Part shown: piece by piece, positions 8,083-15,864 of the stretch
Layout of the letters: each line of letters starts with the position of its first letter
Numbering within the stretch: the stretch's first letter is position 1
DNA from: 2-12-FULL-60-19 sp041483675
GTDB taxonomy: Bacteria; Desulfobacterota; Binatia; UBA9968
NCBI GenBank assembly: GCA_041483675.1
Contig: JBGPGE010000017.1
Coordinates: 1-58,883, forward strand
Reading direction: 5' to 3'
DNA: 58,883 nucleotides
Position numbers and translations under genes: made by a program
Notes under the pieces: generated by a model
Told to the model about the DNA's origin: nothing
The model's input: only the letters and a program-made list of their open reading frames with translations
Databases searched by the model: none

Positions 8083-8315
8083 TTTTTTCCTCCTTCATGA
8101 TCAGGCCCTTGGTGGCCGCCGTGACCTCCATGCCCGCCGTGAAGCAGATGCAGCAAAGGGCAGAGAAGCAGCAACACGTAAGGCAAGGCACCCAACAGGT
8201 GCGCCCTATGTTCAGTCCAGAGGAAGAAGGCCGCAATAGCAACGAACCCTAGGAAAACAACGCCGCTGCGCGAGCGCAGCCAGCTATTGGAGCCTGAGTC
8301 TGGTTTTGTATCCAT
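8079..8315 (-). CDS. DUF2933-like small membrane protein with His/Gly tail
   Basis: A 78-residue protein with one or two membrane helices (VVFLGFVAIAAFFLW and LLGALPYVLLLLCPLLHLL) followed by a histidine/glycine-rich tail (HGGHGGHGGHQG). This layout matches the DUF2933 family, commonly found beside copper and heavy-metal resistance genes. The tail could bind metal. GGGGAAAAG precedes the ATG. It overlaps the methyltransferase-like gene by 4 bp and follows the phosphoketolase gene by about 40 bp. The function is not established. Confidence 0.75.
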   Translation of the reverse strand: MDTKPDSGSNSWLRSRSGVVFLGFVAIAAFFLWTEHRAHLLGALPYVLLLLCPLLHLLHGGHGGHGGHQGPDHEGGKK

Positions 8316-8354
8316 AACTTTTCCCCAACGCCAATCTGTCAGGAAGCGGGCGGT

Positions 8355-10841
8355 TCAAGCATACGGCCACTTCCAATCGCGCACTTCCGGCATGTCCTCT
8401 CCATATTTGTGGATGTACTCTTTGTGCTCGGTGCGCTTGTCGCGAACAAACTGCTTCACATAGCCTACGCTGGCGCCGAGCTTCGGGACGCGATCGACCA
8501 CGTCCGCCACCAGGCCAAAGCGATCCAGATCGTTCATCACAACCATGTCGAACGGCGTCGTAGTCGTGCCCTCCTCTTTGTAGCCCCGCACGTGAAGATT
8601 CTTGTGGTTCGTCCGCCGATAGGTGAGCCGGTGAATCAGCCAGGGGTAGCCGTGGAAGGCGAAGATGATGGGTTTGTCGGTTGTGAATAGTGCATCGAAT
8701 TCCTTGTCCGACAGGCCGTGCGGATGCTCGATTTGCGGCTGAAGCTTCATCAGATCGACTACGTTTAGCACCCGAACTTTTAGATCGGGAACATGGGAGC
8801 GAAGGAGATCGACCGCCGCCAGTGTCTCGAGCGTCGGAATGTCTCCGCAGCAGGCCATGACCACGTCCGGCTCTTTCCCCTTGTCGTTGCTCGCCCATTC
8901 CCAGATCCCGATCCCCGCGGTGCAATGCTTGATGGCCGCATCCATGTCCAGATACTGCAAGCCCGGCTGCTTCCCCGCGACGATGACGTTCACATAGTTG
9001 CGGCTTTTCAGGCAGTGGTCGGCCACGGAGAGGAGCGTGTTGGCATCCGGCGGCAGGTATACGCGTACCACCTGGGCCTTTTTGTTTACCACGTGATCGA
9101 TGAAGCCGGGGTCCTGGTGGGAGAACCCGTTGTGATCTTGCCGCCATACGTGCGACGTGAGTAGATAGTTGAGCGAGGCGATGGGGCGCCGCCAGGGGAT
9201 GTCCCGAGTCACCTTCAACCACTTGGCGTGCTGATTGAACATCGAGTCCACGATGTGAATAAACGCTTCGTAGCAGGAGAACAGACCGTGCCGACCTGTC
9301 AGGAGATAGCCTTCCAGCCAGCCCTGGCAGGTGTGCTCGCTCAGGATCTCCATGACGCGTCCGTTTGGTGCCAGATTTTCGTCTTCGGGAATAGTGTCTG
9401 CCATCCAGGCGCGATTCGTTACCTCAAAGAGCGCGCTCAATCGGTTCGACGCCGTCTCGTCCGGCCCGAACACGCGGAAGTTTCGCTGATCGTCGTTCAG
9501 CTTCATCACATCTCGCAGAAAGTGACCCAGCACTCGAGTCGCCTCCGCCGACACGACGCCCGGCTTAGGAACATCCACGGCATATCCCCGAAAATCCGGC
9601 ATCCGGAGCTCTTTGAGCAAAACGCCGCCGTTCGTGTGGGGGTTGGCCCCCATACGGCGATTTCCCTTGGGCGCTAGCGCGGCCAGCTCCGGCTTGAATT
9701 TTCCGTCCTTGTCAAAAAGCTCGTCGGGCTTGTAGCTCTTCATCCAGTCTTCGAGCAGCTTGACGTGCTCTTTTTTCCCGGCCATGTCGGCGAGAGGCAC
9801 CTGGTGCGAGCGCCAAGAGCCCTCCGTTTTTTTTCCGTCTACTTCTTTGGGACCGGTCCAACCTTTCGGCGTCTTGAGCACGATCATCGGCCAGGCCGGG
9901 CGCTTCGAGAATTGATTCAATGTAAACCCCGCCTCTTGAGGCGGGCGCAAAGCCGATGGGGTTTCCAAAGGGGAGAAGCGGTAGCTCTCCCCTTTGGTCG
10001 AACACGGGGATTCAAACCCCGTGTTCGATATAACTTGATTCGCTCGCGCCTCTTGCTGGATGGTTTTGATCTCCTGAATCACCGCATCGAAGGTCTCCGC
10101 CATCTGTCGATGCATTTTTTCTGGATCGGATCCCTCCACGAAATAGGGCCGGTAGCCGTAACCGACAAACAGGCTTTCAAGCTCGCCGCGGCTGATTCGA
10201 GCCAGCACTGTCGGGCTGGCAATCTTGTAACCGTTCAAATGAAGAATGGGTAATACGGCCCCGTCGTTTTTAGGGTTCAGGAACTTGTTCGAATGCCAGG
10301 CCGCCGCGAGCGGACCTGTCTCAGCCTCGCCGTCGCCAACAACACAAGCCACCACGAGGTCGGGGTTGTCGAACGCCGCGCCGTATGCATGCGCCAGGGA
10401 ATAGCCGAGTTCGCCGCCTTCGTTGATGGAACCGGGAGTCTCCGGGGCCACGTGACTGGGGATACCGCCGGGGAAAGAGAACTGGGTGAACAATTGTTTC
10501 AGGCCCCGCTCGTCCCGGGAGATGTTCGGGTACAACTCACTGTACGTGCCCTCCAGGTAGGTGTTGGCCACCAGACCCGGTCCTCCGTGACCGGGGCCGG
10601 TAACATAGATCATGTTCAGGTCATACTGCTTGATGATCCGATTGAGATGAACATAGATGAAGTTCAACCCCGGCGTCGTGCCCCAGTGGCCAAGCAATCG
10701 CGGCTTGATATGCTCAAGCTTCAGGGGCTGCTTCAGCAACGGATTGTCGTAGAGATAGATCTGGCCGACCGACAGGTAGTTGGCGGCGCGCCAGTAGGCG
10801 TCCATCTTGCGAAGCAGTTCGTCGGAGAGCGGCTTATCCAT
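8355..10841 (-). CDS. xfp: Xylulose-5-phosphate/fructose-6-phosphate phosphoketolase with a 41-residue insert
   Basis: An 828-residue phosphoketolase, which cleaves xylulose 5-phosphate or fructose 6-phosphate with phosphate to acetyl phosphate. Hallmarks are HWGTTPGLNFIYVHLNR, VTGPGHGGPGLVANTYLEG and the cofactor motif GDGEAETGPLAAAWHSNKF, followed by HLNGYKIASPTVLARIS. Residues 268-310 begin and end with the same two residues, NQ; the 41 codons between are the second copy of the 123-bp palindromic element, and deleting it rejoins EARANQ to FSKRPAWPMIV, the normal family sequence. The gene is therefore still open but carries a foreign loop; activity is uncertain. It follows ackA by 18 bp, the usual partner that turns acetyl phosphate into acetate and ATP. 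Confidence 0.93.
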   Translation of the reverse strand: MDKPLSDELLRKMDAYWRAANYLSVGQIYLYDNPLLKQPLKLEHIKPRLLGHWGTTPGLNFIYVHLNRIIKQYDLNMIYVTGPGHGGPGLVANTYLEGTYSELYPNISRDERGLKQLFTQFSFPGGIPSHVAPETPGSINEGGELGYSLAHAYGAAFDNPDLVVACVVGDGEAETGPLAAAWHSNKFLNPKNDGAVLPILHLNGYKIASPTVLARISRGELESLFVGYGYRPYFVEGSDPEKMHRQMAETFDAVIQEIKTIQQEARANQVISNTGFESPCSTKGESYRFSPLETPSALRPPQEAGFTLNQFSKRPAWPMIVLKTPKGWTGPKEVDGKKTEGSWRSHQVPLADMAGKKEHVKLLEDWMKSYKPDELFDKDGKFKPELAALAPKGNRRMGANPHTNGGVLLKELRMPDFRGYAVDVPKPGVVSAEATRVLGHFLRDVMKLNDDQRNFRVFGPDETASNRLSALFEVTNRAWMADTIPEDENLAPNGRVMEILSEHTCQGWLEGYLLTGRHGLFSCYEAFIHIVDSMFNQHAKWLKVTRDIPWRRPIASLNYLLTSHVWRQDHNGFSHQDPGFIDHVVNKKAQVVRVYLPPDANTLLSVADHCLKSRNYVNVIVAGKQPGLQYLDMDAAIKHCTAGIGIWEWASNDKGKEPDVVMACCGDIPTLETLAAVDLLRSHVPDLKVRVLNVVDLMKLQPQIEHPHGLSDKEFDALFTTDKPIIFAFHGYPWLIHRLTYRRTNHKNLHVRGYKEEGTTTTPFDMVVMNDLDRFGLVADVVDRVPKLGASVGYVKQFVRDKRTEHKEYIHKYGEDMPEVRDWKWPYA
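9917..10039 (+). mobile_element. 123-bp three-hairpin element, copy 2 (in frame inside xfp)
   Basis: Same length and structure as the copy at 2280-2402: hairpins at 9928-9945, 9965-9997 and 9998-10028. TTGATTC occurs at both edges (9912-9918 and 10035-10041), so the insertion looks like a precise event either next to a TTGAT target (IS200/IS605 style) or with a 7-bp target duplication. Because 123 is divisible by three and the gene-strand frame has no stop, the phosphoketolase frame survives. Two of the element's gene-strand frames are open throughout in copy 1 as well. Confidence 0.8.
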
Positions 10842-10859
10842 AAGTCCGTTACCTAAAGT

Positions 10860-12065
10860 TTATATTTCCTTCTTCGTCGAAAACCCAAGCAGGCGGGAGA
10901 CCGCCCTGGCAATCATCGCCTCTTCATCGGTGCGGATGACCCGGACGGTGACGGGACTTGCATCGGTTGAAATCACCGGCGCACCGGCTCTGTTTCTGGT
11001 CTCATCCAACTTGATGCCGAGAAAGCCGAGGCCGTCGCAAATGCGCTGCCGAACCACCGGCGCGTTTTCCCCGATGCCGCCGGCGAAGACGAGCGTGTCC
11101 AATCCACCCAGAGCGGCGGCGAAAGACCCGATCCACTTTTTCGCTTGATAGCAGAACAGCGCAACGGCTTCGGCAGCCCGAACGTCGTCGCCTTCACGCG
11201 CCAGCAGGTCGCGCATATCGGGGCTGATCTCCGAAACTCCGAGCAGCCCGGATTCGTGATTGACCATTTGGTGAAACTGCTCTGCGGTCATGCGCTCGCT
11301 GCGCGCCAGATACCAGACCAGCCCCGGGTCCAGATCGCCTGAGCGGGTGCTCATGGGCAATCCAGCGGTCGGCGTGAAGCCCATACTCGTGTCGATGCTT
11401 CTGCCGCCGCGCACCGCCGCGAGACTCGCGCCATTGCCGAGGTGGGCCAAAATCACGCGGCCCTGGGCCGCCTCTGTGCCGGCCACCCGCGCCAGCTCTT
11501 CCATGAGGTATCCATAAGACAAGCCGTGAAACCCGTAGCGCTGAACTCCCTGCGTCTCGAAGCGGCGTGGAATCGCCAGGATGCGCGCGACGCGCGGCAT
11601 ATCGCGATGAAACGCGGTGTCGAAGCAGGCCACCTGCGGCAAATCGGGATAGCGCTGACGGAACGCCTCCATCAATTGGATTTCCGACGGCAAATGCTCC
11701 GGATCATACGGGCTGAGGCGACGTAACTCCTGCAATAATTCAGCGGTGACTCGTTCGGGCTCGCGGTGCTTTTCGCCGCCATGAACAACGCGGTGGCCGA
11801 CCGCCTTAATCGAAGCGAAGCCGGAATGCTGCTCAAGCCAATTCATCAGGAGAGTACCCGCCGCACCATGATCCCCGGCTTGAATGGATTGCATGTCCGG
11901 CTTCTTCTCGCTTTCGCCGACGGTGAAGACGGCATCCCGCAGGCCGATGCGCTCGATCCTGCCGGAGAGAAGACGCGCCGGCGATTCGGCCAGCGCATAC
12001 AGCGCGAACTTGATGCTGGACGAGCCGCCATTGATGGCGAGGATGGATGCTTGAGCTGCTTCCAT
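10860..12065 (-). CDS. ackA: Acetate kinase
   Basis: A 401-residue acetate kinase of the ASKHA superfamily, interconverting acetyl phosphate + ADP and acetate + ATP. Visible motifs: the N-terminal phosphate-binding segment ILAINGGSSSIKFALY, VGHRVVHGGEKH, CFDTAFHRDMP, ILAHLGNGASLAAVRGG, SIDTSMGFTPTAGLPMSTR and the C-terminal LVFAGGIGENAPVVR. Length is normal. It lies immediately upstream of the phosphoketolase gene in the same direction, forming the phosphoketolase shunt that gives ATP by substrate-level phosphorylation. No clear ribosome binding site is seen at ATG 12065. The location inside a metal-resistance island is unusual. Confidence 0.95.
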   Translation of the reverse strand: MEAAQASILAINGGSSSIKFALYALAESPARLLSGRIERIGLRDAVFTVGESEKKPDMQSIQAGDHGAAGTLLMNWLEQHSGFASIKAVGHRVVHGGEKHREPERVTAELLQELRRLSPYDPEHLPSEIQLMEAFRQRYPDLPQVACFDTAFHRDMPRVARILAIPRRFETQGVQRYGFHGLSYGYLMEELARVAGTEAAQGRVILAHLGNGASLAAVRGGRSIDTSMGFTPTAGLPMSTRSGDLDPGLVWYLARSERMTAEQFHQMVNHESGLLGVSEISPDMRDLLAREGDDVRAAEAVALFCYQAKKWIGSFAAALGGLDTLVFAGGIGENAPVVRQRICDGLGFLGIKLDETRNRAGAPVISTDASPVTVRVIRTDEEAMIARAVSRLLGFSTKKEI

Positions 12066-12112
12066 GGTCGATAGGCGTTACGCTCTCGCTTGCTTCATAC
12101 CACAATACGTAA

Positions 12113-12439
12113 CTAAAGAAGGTCCCTCTTCTTGGCCTCAAATTCCTCTTTGTTGATCTCTCCCCGCGCATATCGCTGGCGCAGGATTTCAAGCGCCGAG
12201 TCGGAACGCGATTCCTTGCTCTGGCTAAACAACCAGCGAACGCCCACAATCAGTCCTACAATCACCACCCCCCAGAACAGGAGCATGATCAGTATCATGC
12301 CGATACCCCATGCTCCCCACATCCACCACATCGGGTGCATCTCCCAACTCCATTCATAGTAGCGCTCCTGGGCCAAAGCTGTTCCCGGCGGCAGCCAGCC
12401 GGCGATCAAGACGATTAGCCACTGTTCGACTCGTTCCAT
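12113..12439 (-). CDS. SHOCT-domain small membrane protein
   Basis: A 108-residue protein. An N-terminal hydrophobic segment (LIVLIAGWLPPGTALA) may be a signal peptide. A Trp/Met-rich stretch (WSWEMHPMWWMWGAWG) and a long membrane helix follow, and the last 30 residues are a SHOCT motif (ALEILRQRYARGEINKEEFE). The SHOCT motif is common at the C-terminus of small membrane proteins and often acts as an oligomerisation or tethering element. AGGAGGGATCAA precedes the ATG. The Met/Trp-rich part could contact copper; that is inference from the neighbourhood. Confidence 0.75.
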   Translation of the reverse strand: MERVEQWLIVLIAGWLPPGTALAQERYYEWSWEMHPMWWMWGAWGIGMILIMLLFWGVVIVGLIVGVRWLFSQSKESRSDSALEILRQRYARGEINKEEFEAKKRDLL

Positions 12440-12487
12440 TTGATCCCTCCTGTTGAGGCATTTCTCTAACTCGACGCCTTTTTCGTA

Positions 12488-12850
12488 TCACTGTCGTTCG
12501 AAGATGTCGTGATTGCCGCAGGGGCACTTCGATATGACATTTGGATTGTTGATCTTGAATCCGGCCTCCGCAAGGGTTTCGATGTAGTCGATTTCCGCCC
12601 CTTTGAGGTATTTTGCGCTCGCCTCGGCCACGCACACTTTGATTCCATTGTGCTCCGAAACGTCATCGTCGTTGTTGGTCGTGGAGTCGTCGAGCACAAG
12701 TTTGTACGTGAAACCCCTCCCATCCATGCAGTGAGTTTGCACCACAGCCATCCTCAAACTGAATGCCTGCCTGTTCTCTCTGGCGGCGATGTCACGGAGT
12801 TTAGACGCCGCCTTATCCGTGATCGTGATCGGCTTTTCATCCACGCCCAT
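12488..12850 (-). CDS. IscA/ErpA-like (HesB family) protein
   Basis: A 120-residue protein of the A-type iron-sulfur carrier family. The start (ITITDKAASKLRDIAA) and the middle (GIKVCVAEASAKYLKGAEIDY) fit the fold, and the C-terminus carries the paired cysteines as KCPCGNHD. The first cysteine is in an atypical context: QTHCMDGRGFTYKL rather than the usual glycine-rich GCSGF-like segment. Three cysteines are therefore present, but their geometry differs from canonical IscA. GGAGGTCTGGTT precedes the ATG. In this metal island it may repair clusters damaged by copper, or may have become a metal-binding protein; both are inference. Confidence 0.75.
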   Translation of the reverse strand: MGVDEKPITITDKAASKLRDIAARENRQAFSLRMAVVQTHCMDGRGFTYKLVLDDSTTNNDDDVSEHNGIKVCVAEASAKYLKGAEIDYIETLAEAGFKINNPNVISKCPCGNHDIFERQ

Positions 12851-12906
12851 AACCAGACCTCCGACCGTAGCAAATACCTCTGACTCTTGCTTAAGACTCG
12901 CTGAAA

Positions 12907-13767
12907 CTATGCCGAGCCCTGGGCATGCTCATCACAGTTTTCGATACCGGACGGATTTGCCTCCTTCTCCCAGGGAACCTGGTATACGCGGTGAAGGCCG
13001 GAGAACCCCTTCAGCTTGCAGAACGCTACAAAGTGATCGGCGGAGCGGGAGTCCCAGAACTCCTGCGCTGCGTTCTCGTCTAAAAAAATACGGTTGCGTT
13101 CGGGGATCTGTTTCAGTTTTTCCCCTTCTCCAACGTGGACGAGGTTTTCCTTGGAAAGTCCCTCGATGCGAAAGGCTTTGTTGATGGCGGCCCCGTGGCG
13201 AACGCCTTTTCCATCCAGGAGAACCTCGCCGTAGCTGATGCCCACCCGCACTGCCAACGGCGGGCCGGGAGAGAGATCGGGAGGCCGATCGCGCAGATCC
13301 CTCAGCAAAGCGATGGCCGTATCGACGGCTCTTTTCACTGAAGAAAAGCTCATGAGGTAGCCATCTCCGGTGTTCAGCGCGTATTCGGGCTCATAACGCT
13401 GGGCAGCCGCCAGAACTCTATCGTTCATGCTATTTCGCGCTCGCATGGCCAAGCCATCGCCGTAATGTGCGGCGAGATGGGTAGAGCCGACAAGATCGAC
13501 AACAAAAACGGCTTCGCTCACAAAGCCATGGGGATTAGGTTTCCGATGCCAGCGCAACCGGACAACACGGTAGGCGGCAAAGCCTGCCAGGACGATTACG
13601 ATCCCAATCAACACGTGAAACGATCGCTCCTGATAAAAGGGGTGCCTGGTGATCGGATGCTCCACCGGCTCGCCAGCCATTCCCGGCATTTGCGCCGGCA
13701 CGGATAGCGATAGTAGCCCCAGGAGCGCGATAAGGGCGAGTTTCATCCGGCGATGGTTTTTAGTCAT
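12907..13767 (-). CDS. Membrane-anchored class III adenylate/guanylate cyclase-like protein
   Basis: A 286-residue protein: a short N-terminal hydrophobic segment (about 10-25), a second membrane helix (VLIGIVIVLAGFAAYRV, about 51-67), and a cytoplasmic class III nucleotide cyclase domain (about 85-235). Both metal-binding aspartates are at the expected places: AVFVVDLVGSTHLAAHYGD and LNTGDGYLMSF. The region AVRVGISYGEVLLDG is also typical. Whether the substrate-specifying residues are intact cannot be judged here, so it could be active or a degenerate sensor. A Met-rich stretch (PAQMPGMAGE) lies on the exported side between the helices. A cyclase in a metal-efflux island suggests second-messenger signalling, but no receptor is adjacent. 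Confidence 0.8.
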   Translation of the reverse strand: MTKNHRRMKLALIALLGLLSLSVPAQMPGMAGEPVEHPITRHPFYQERSFHVLIGIVIVLAGFAAYRVVRLRWHRKPNPHGFVSEAVFVVDLVGSTHLAAHYGDGLAMRARNSMNDRVLAAAQRYEPEYALNTGDGYLMSFSSVKRAVDTAIALLRDLRDRPPDLSPGPPLAVRVGISYGEVLLDGKGVRHGAAINKAFRIEGLSKENLVHVGEGEKLKQIPERNRIFLDENAAQEFWDSRSADHFVAFCKLKGFSGLHRVYQVPWEKEANPSGIENCDEHAQGSA

Positions 13768-13795
13768 TCTGCCAACAAACTTCCAGGAGCTTTTA

Positions 13796-14212
13796 TTACT
13801 GCCCTTTCTTCATCCCCGCCTTCATCCGCTCCGACATCAGCTTCATCGTGCCGGACATGTCGCCCATCATCTTCATCATGTGCTCCGTCTCTTCCAGCGT
13901 CATCTTGCCGCCGCCCATCATGTTGCCCATCTCTCCCATCATGCCCGACATTTCGCCCATCGACTTGCCCATTCCCTTCATATCTTCGCCCTTCATCATC
14001 CCTTGTCCCTTCATCATGCCGCCCATGCCTTTCTTCATCTCTCCCATCCGCCCCTCCATCTCCATCATCTTGTGCATCATCCCGCCCTCCATCATCGTCC
14101 CTTCCTTCATTGGCATGCCTTCTTTCATGGGCGTCCCTTTTTTCTCCTGGCCAAAGACCGGCAGAGAGCCGATCGCCCCGGACAGAACCAGCGCCCAGAC
14201 TGCTTTTTTCAT
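13796..14212 (-). CDS. Exported methionine-rich protein
   Basis: A 138-residue protein with a signal peptide (KKAVWALVLSGAIGSLPVFG) and a mature part dominated by Met, Gly, Lys and Glu in short MxxM and MM patterns (KKGMGGMMKGQGMMKGED, then MSGMMGEMGNMMGGG). Such arrays bind Cu(I) or Ag(I) in periplasmic metallochaperones such as the Met-rich segments of CusF/CopA-type proteins, so copper sequestration is the likely role. The start is ATG 14212, preceded by AGGAGGGTAACGTT; an in-frame upstream ATG lacks such a site. Low sequence complexity means homology searches will be noisy. Confidence 0.75.
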   Translation of the reverse strand: MKKAVWALVLSGAIGSLPVFGQEKKGTPMKEGMPMKEGTMMEGGMMHKMMEMEGRMGEMKKGMGGMMKGQGMMKGEDMKGMGKSMGEMSGMMGEMGNMMGGGKMTLEETEHMMKMMGDMSGTMKLMSERMKAGMKKGQ

Positions 14213-14265
14213 AACGTTACCCTCCTGTGTTTTGGAAATTAATGACATCGAACCCCCGGCCTTTC

Positions 14266-14685
14266 TCATTTCAAGTCCCAGCGAAAAACCCGTTCTTTGC
14301 CTCCCGCAACATCTTTAATTACAAGCTCTACCACCCTGGCCTCTGGCGATATCTTCGGGAAAGTCAACGTCGCCTCTCGATGGTGGCCCGTGCCTTTTCT
14401 CTCAGCCTTCGTTGGCTGGTAGCTCTTGCCCGTATCGTCGCGGAGCGCGCTGATAGCTTTGAAGTCGTACTGATCGAGATTCACGGAGTGAGTGTCGAGA
14501 ACCACGGAGAACCGAGGTTCCTCGGCGCCGGGTGGATTAAGATAGGTCGCCTTCACGGTCACACCGCCTCCAGCCTGACTTTGAGTCGTGCCTGAACCGG
14601 CTGCTCCGAAGGTCGTTCCGACGTTCAAGCACAGGAAACCGGCCAAGCCTGCTGCCACGAAAACGATCGAACGAAAGTACTGCAT
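14266..14685 (-). CDS. Small exported protein of unknown function
   Basis: A 139-residue protein with an N-terminal signal peptide (SIVFVAAGLAGFLCLNVG) and a beta-rich mature domain (VTVKATYLNP, FSVVLDTHSVNL, AERKGTGHHREATLTFP, VVELVIKDV). I do not recognise the family. GAGAGG upstream of ATG 14685 favours this start; an alternative ATG at 14721 overlaps the preceding gene by 4 bp and would lengthen the basic N-terminus. It lies in a run of small exported proteins between the second efflux set and the cyclase, all on the same strand, so a periplasmic metal-related role is plausible. Confidence 0.6.
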   Translation of the reverse strand: MQYFRSIVFVAAGLAGFLCLNVGTTFGAAGSGTTQSQAGGGVTVKATYLNPPGAEEPRFSVVLDTHSVNLDQYDFKAISALRDDTGKSYQPTKAERKGTGHHREATLTFPKISPEARVVELVIKDVAGGKERVFRWDLK

Positions 14686-14717
14686 GTTAAGACCTCTCTT
14701 CCTTTTTTTCGTATTTT

Positions 14718-15131
14718 TCAATGGTGCGAAAATCTAAAATGAGTCCAACGATCCTTGATTTTGAGGCTTACCACTGTCGTGTCCCAATCGCTTAATCCTT
14801 TGACGGGCTCGCCGGTAAAGAGCGGCCCGTCTTTGGCATCTTTGGAAAGCTTCAAGTCTCGGGTGTGCTCAGCTCCGCCGTGCCCTTTAATCGTCAATCT
14901 GGCCTCAAGGTCGCTTCGCTCCAGCGGTTTCATGGCGCTATCGTAAAGGTACAGCTTGGGCTGGCCGCTCTTGTCGAGTAGAAACTCCGCGTGCATTCCC
15001 CCGGCCTCCTGAACCAACCCATCATGGGGAGTTTTATGACCGTGGCCCTTCGAGTCTTGATCGGCAAAAGCAAACGCGGCGAGAGTAATAGCAATCGGAA
15101 AAAACAGATATGTGAGAAACCTGGGTTTCAT
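14718..15131 (-). CDS. Small exported protein with His-containing N-terminus
   Basis: A 137-residue protein with a signal peptide (FLTYLFFPIAITLAAFAFA) followed by a His-rich segment (DQDSKGHGHKTPHDG) and a beta-sandwich-like domain (GMHAEFLLDKSGQPKLYLYD, LTIKGHGGAEHTRDLKL). This opening, a histidine cluster then an AEF..D strand, resembles periplasmic domains seen in metal-efflux adaptor proteins. The product ends SHFRFSHH-like, again with histidines. It probably binds or buffers metal in the periplasm; the exact family is not recognised. Confidence 0.65.
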   Translation of the reverse strand: MKPRFLTYLFFPIAITLAAFAFADQDSKGHGHKTPHDGLVQEAGGMHAEFLLDKSGQPKLYLYDSAMKPLERSDLEARLTIKGHGGAEHTRDLKLSKDAKDGPLFTGEPVKGLSDWDTTVVSLKIKDRWTHFRFSHH

Positions 15132-15194
15132 AGCATCACTCCTTTCTAATTTGATTGTAAATCGATTTGATTTTTTGGTTGGGCTAAGCCTCCC

Positions 15195-15827
15195 TTACTC
15201 CATAGATTCCACAACCCCGGAGTCACTATGACCGCAACTGACGTTCTCCGGCCACAACAGTTCCTTATGCGAATCAACTATTGTACGGACGGTAGTAACG
15301 ACAATTATCGCGGCAATAAGAAGAGCCACAAGCGGGTCGAAAAGAGAATTTCCCGATAAAATGATCGCTACTCCGGCTGCGACGGGCCCTAGAGACACAA
15401 GGGTATCGCCGAGGTTATGAACGTAAGCCAGGCGAATCGCCGCGTCCTCCCTGCTTGACTCACGAAGCACTCTCGCTACTCCCCAATTACACGCGGCTCC
15501 TATTAAACCCGCAATGATGGGAACCACACCCAAGACTGCCACGGGGTTGAATACGCGCTCGACCACTCGCCAGATCAAAAATCCACTGATCGTAAGTAGA
15601 CCAATGGAATTAAAAAAGTTTGCAGAGCGTAAAAGGTTCCCAGAAAGACCGGCACGAAGCGTGTAAGCTAAAAGGAGGAACACAAGAGCAATCTCATCAG
15701 AAAGATTGTGTACGCCGTCCATAATCAGACTGAAACTATTGGCCCCTATTCCACTAACAATTTCTACGATCAATACGGTTGTGTTTAGTGCTAGGGCACG
15801 CATGAGAGGGGGTCGACGGTGCGCCAT
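15195..15827 (-). CDS. CDF cation efflux transporter lacking the cytoplasmic domain
   Basis: A 210-residue cation diffusion facilitator. The transmembrane metal site is intact: DGVHNLSDE in the second helix and YVHNLGDT in the fifth supply the four Asp/His ligands that bind Zn, Co or Cd before proton-coupled export. The usual cytoplasmic C-terminal domain of about 80-100 residues, which mediates dimerisation, is missing, so the protein is about two-thirds of normal length. Translation ends soon after the sixth helix with a short tail. ATG 15827 is chosen because GGAGG lies 8 nt upstream. Members with only the membrane domain are known, so it may still function. Confidence 0.85.
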   Translation of the reverse strand: MAHRRPPLMRALALNTTVLIVEIVSGIGANSFSLIMDGVHNLSDEIALVFLLLAYTLRAGLSGNLLRSANFFNSIGLLTISGFLIWRVVERVFNPVAVLGVVPIIAGLIGAACNWGVARVLRESSREDAAIRLAYVHNLGDTLVSLGPVAAGVAIILSGNSLFDPLVALLIAAIIVVTTVRTIVDSHKELLWPENVSCGHSDSGVVESME

Positions 15828-15864
15828 ATCGTAATCCTCCAAGTACGTTGATTAATCTCTCACC

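Noticed and set aside
9998..10028. A tRNA gene at the T-arm-like hairpin
   Set aside because: Only the acceptor/T-arm half can be drawn; there is no D arm or anticodon arm.
2275..10041. A CRISPR array built on the two element copies
   Set aside because: Only two copies over 7 kb apart, longer than CRISPR repeats, with no spacer pattern or cas genes.
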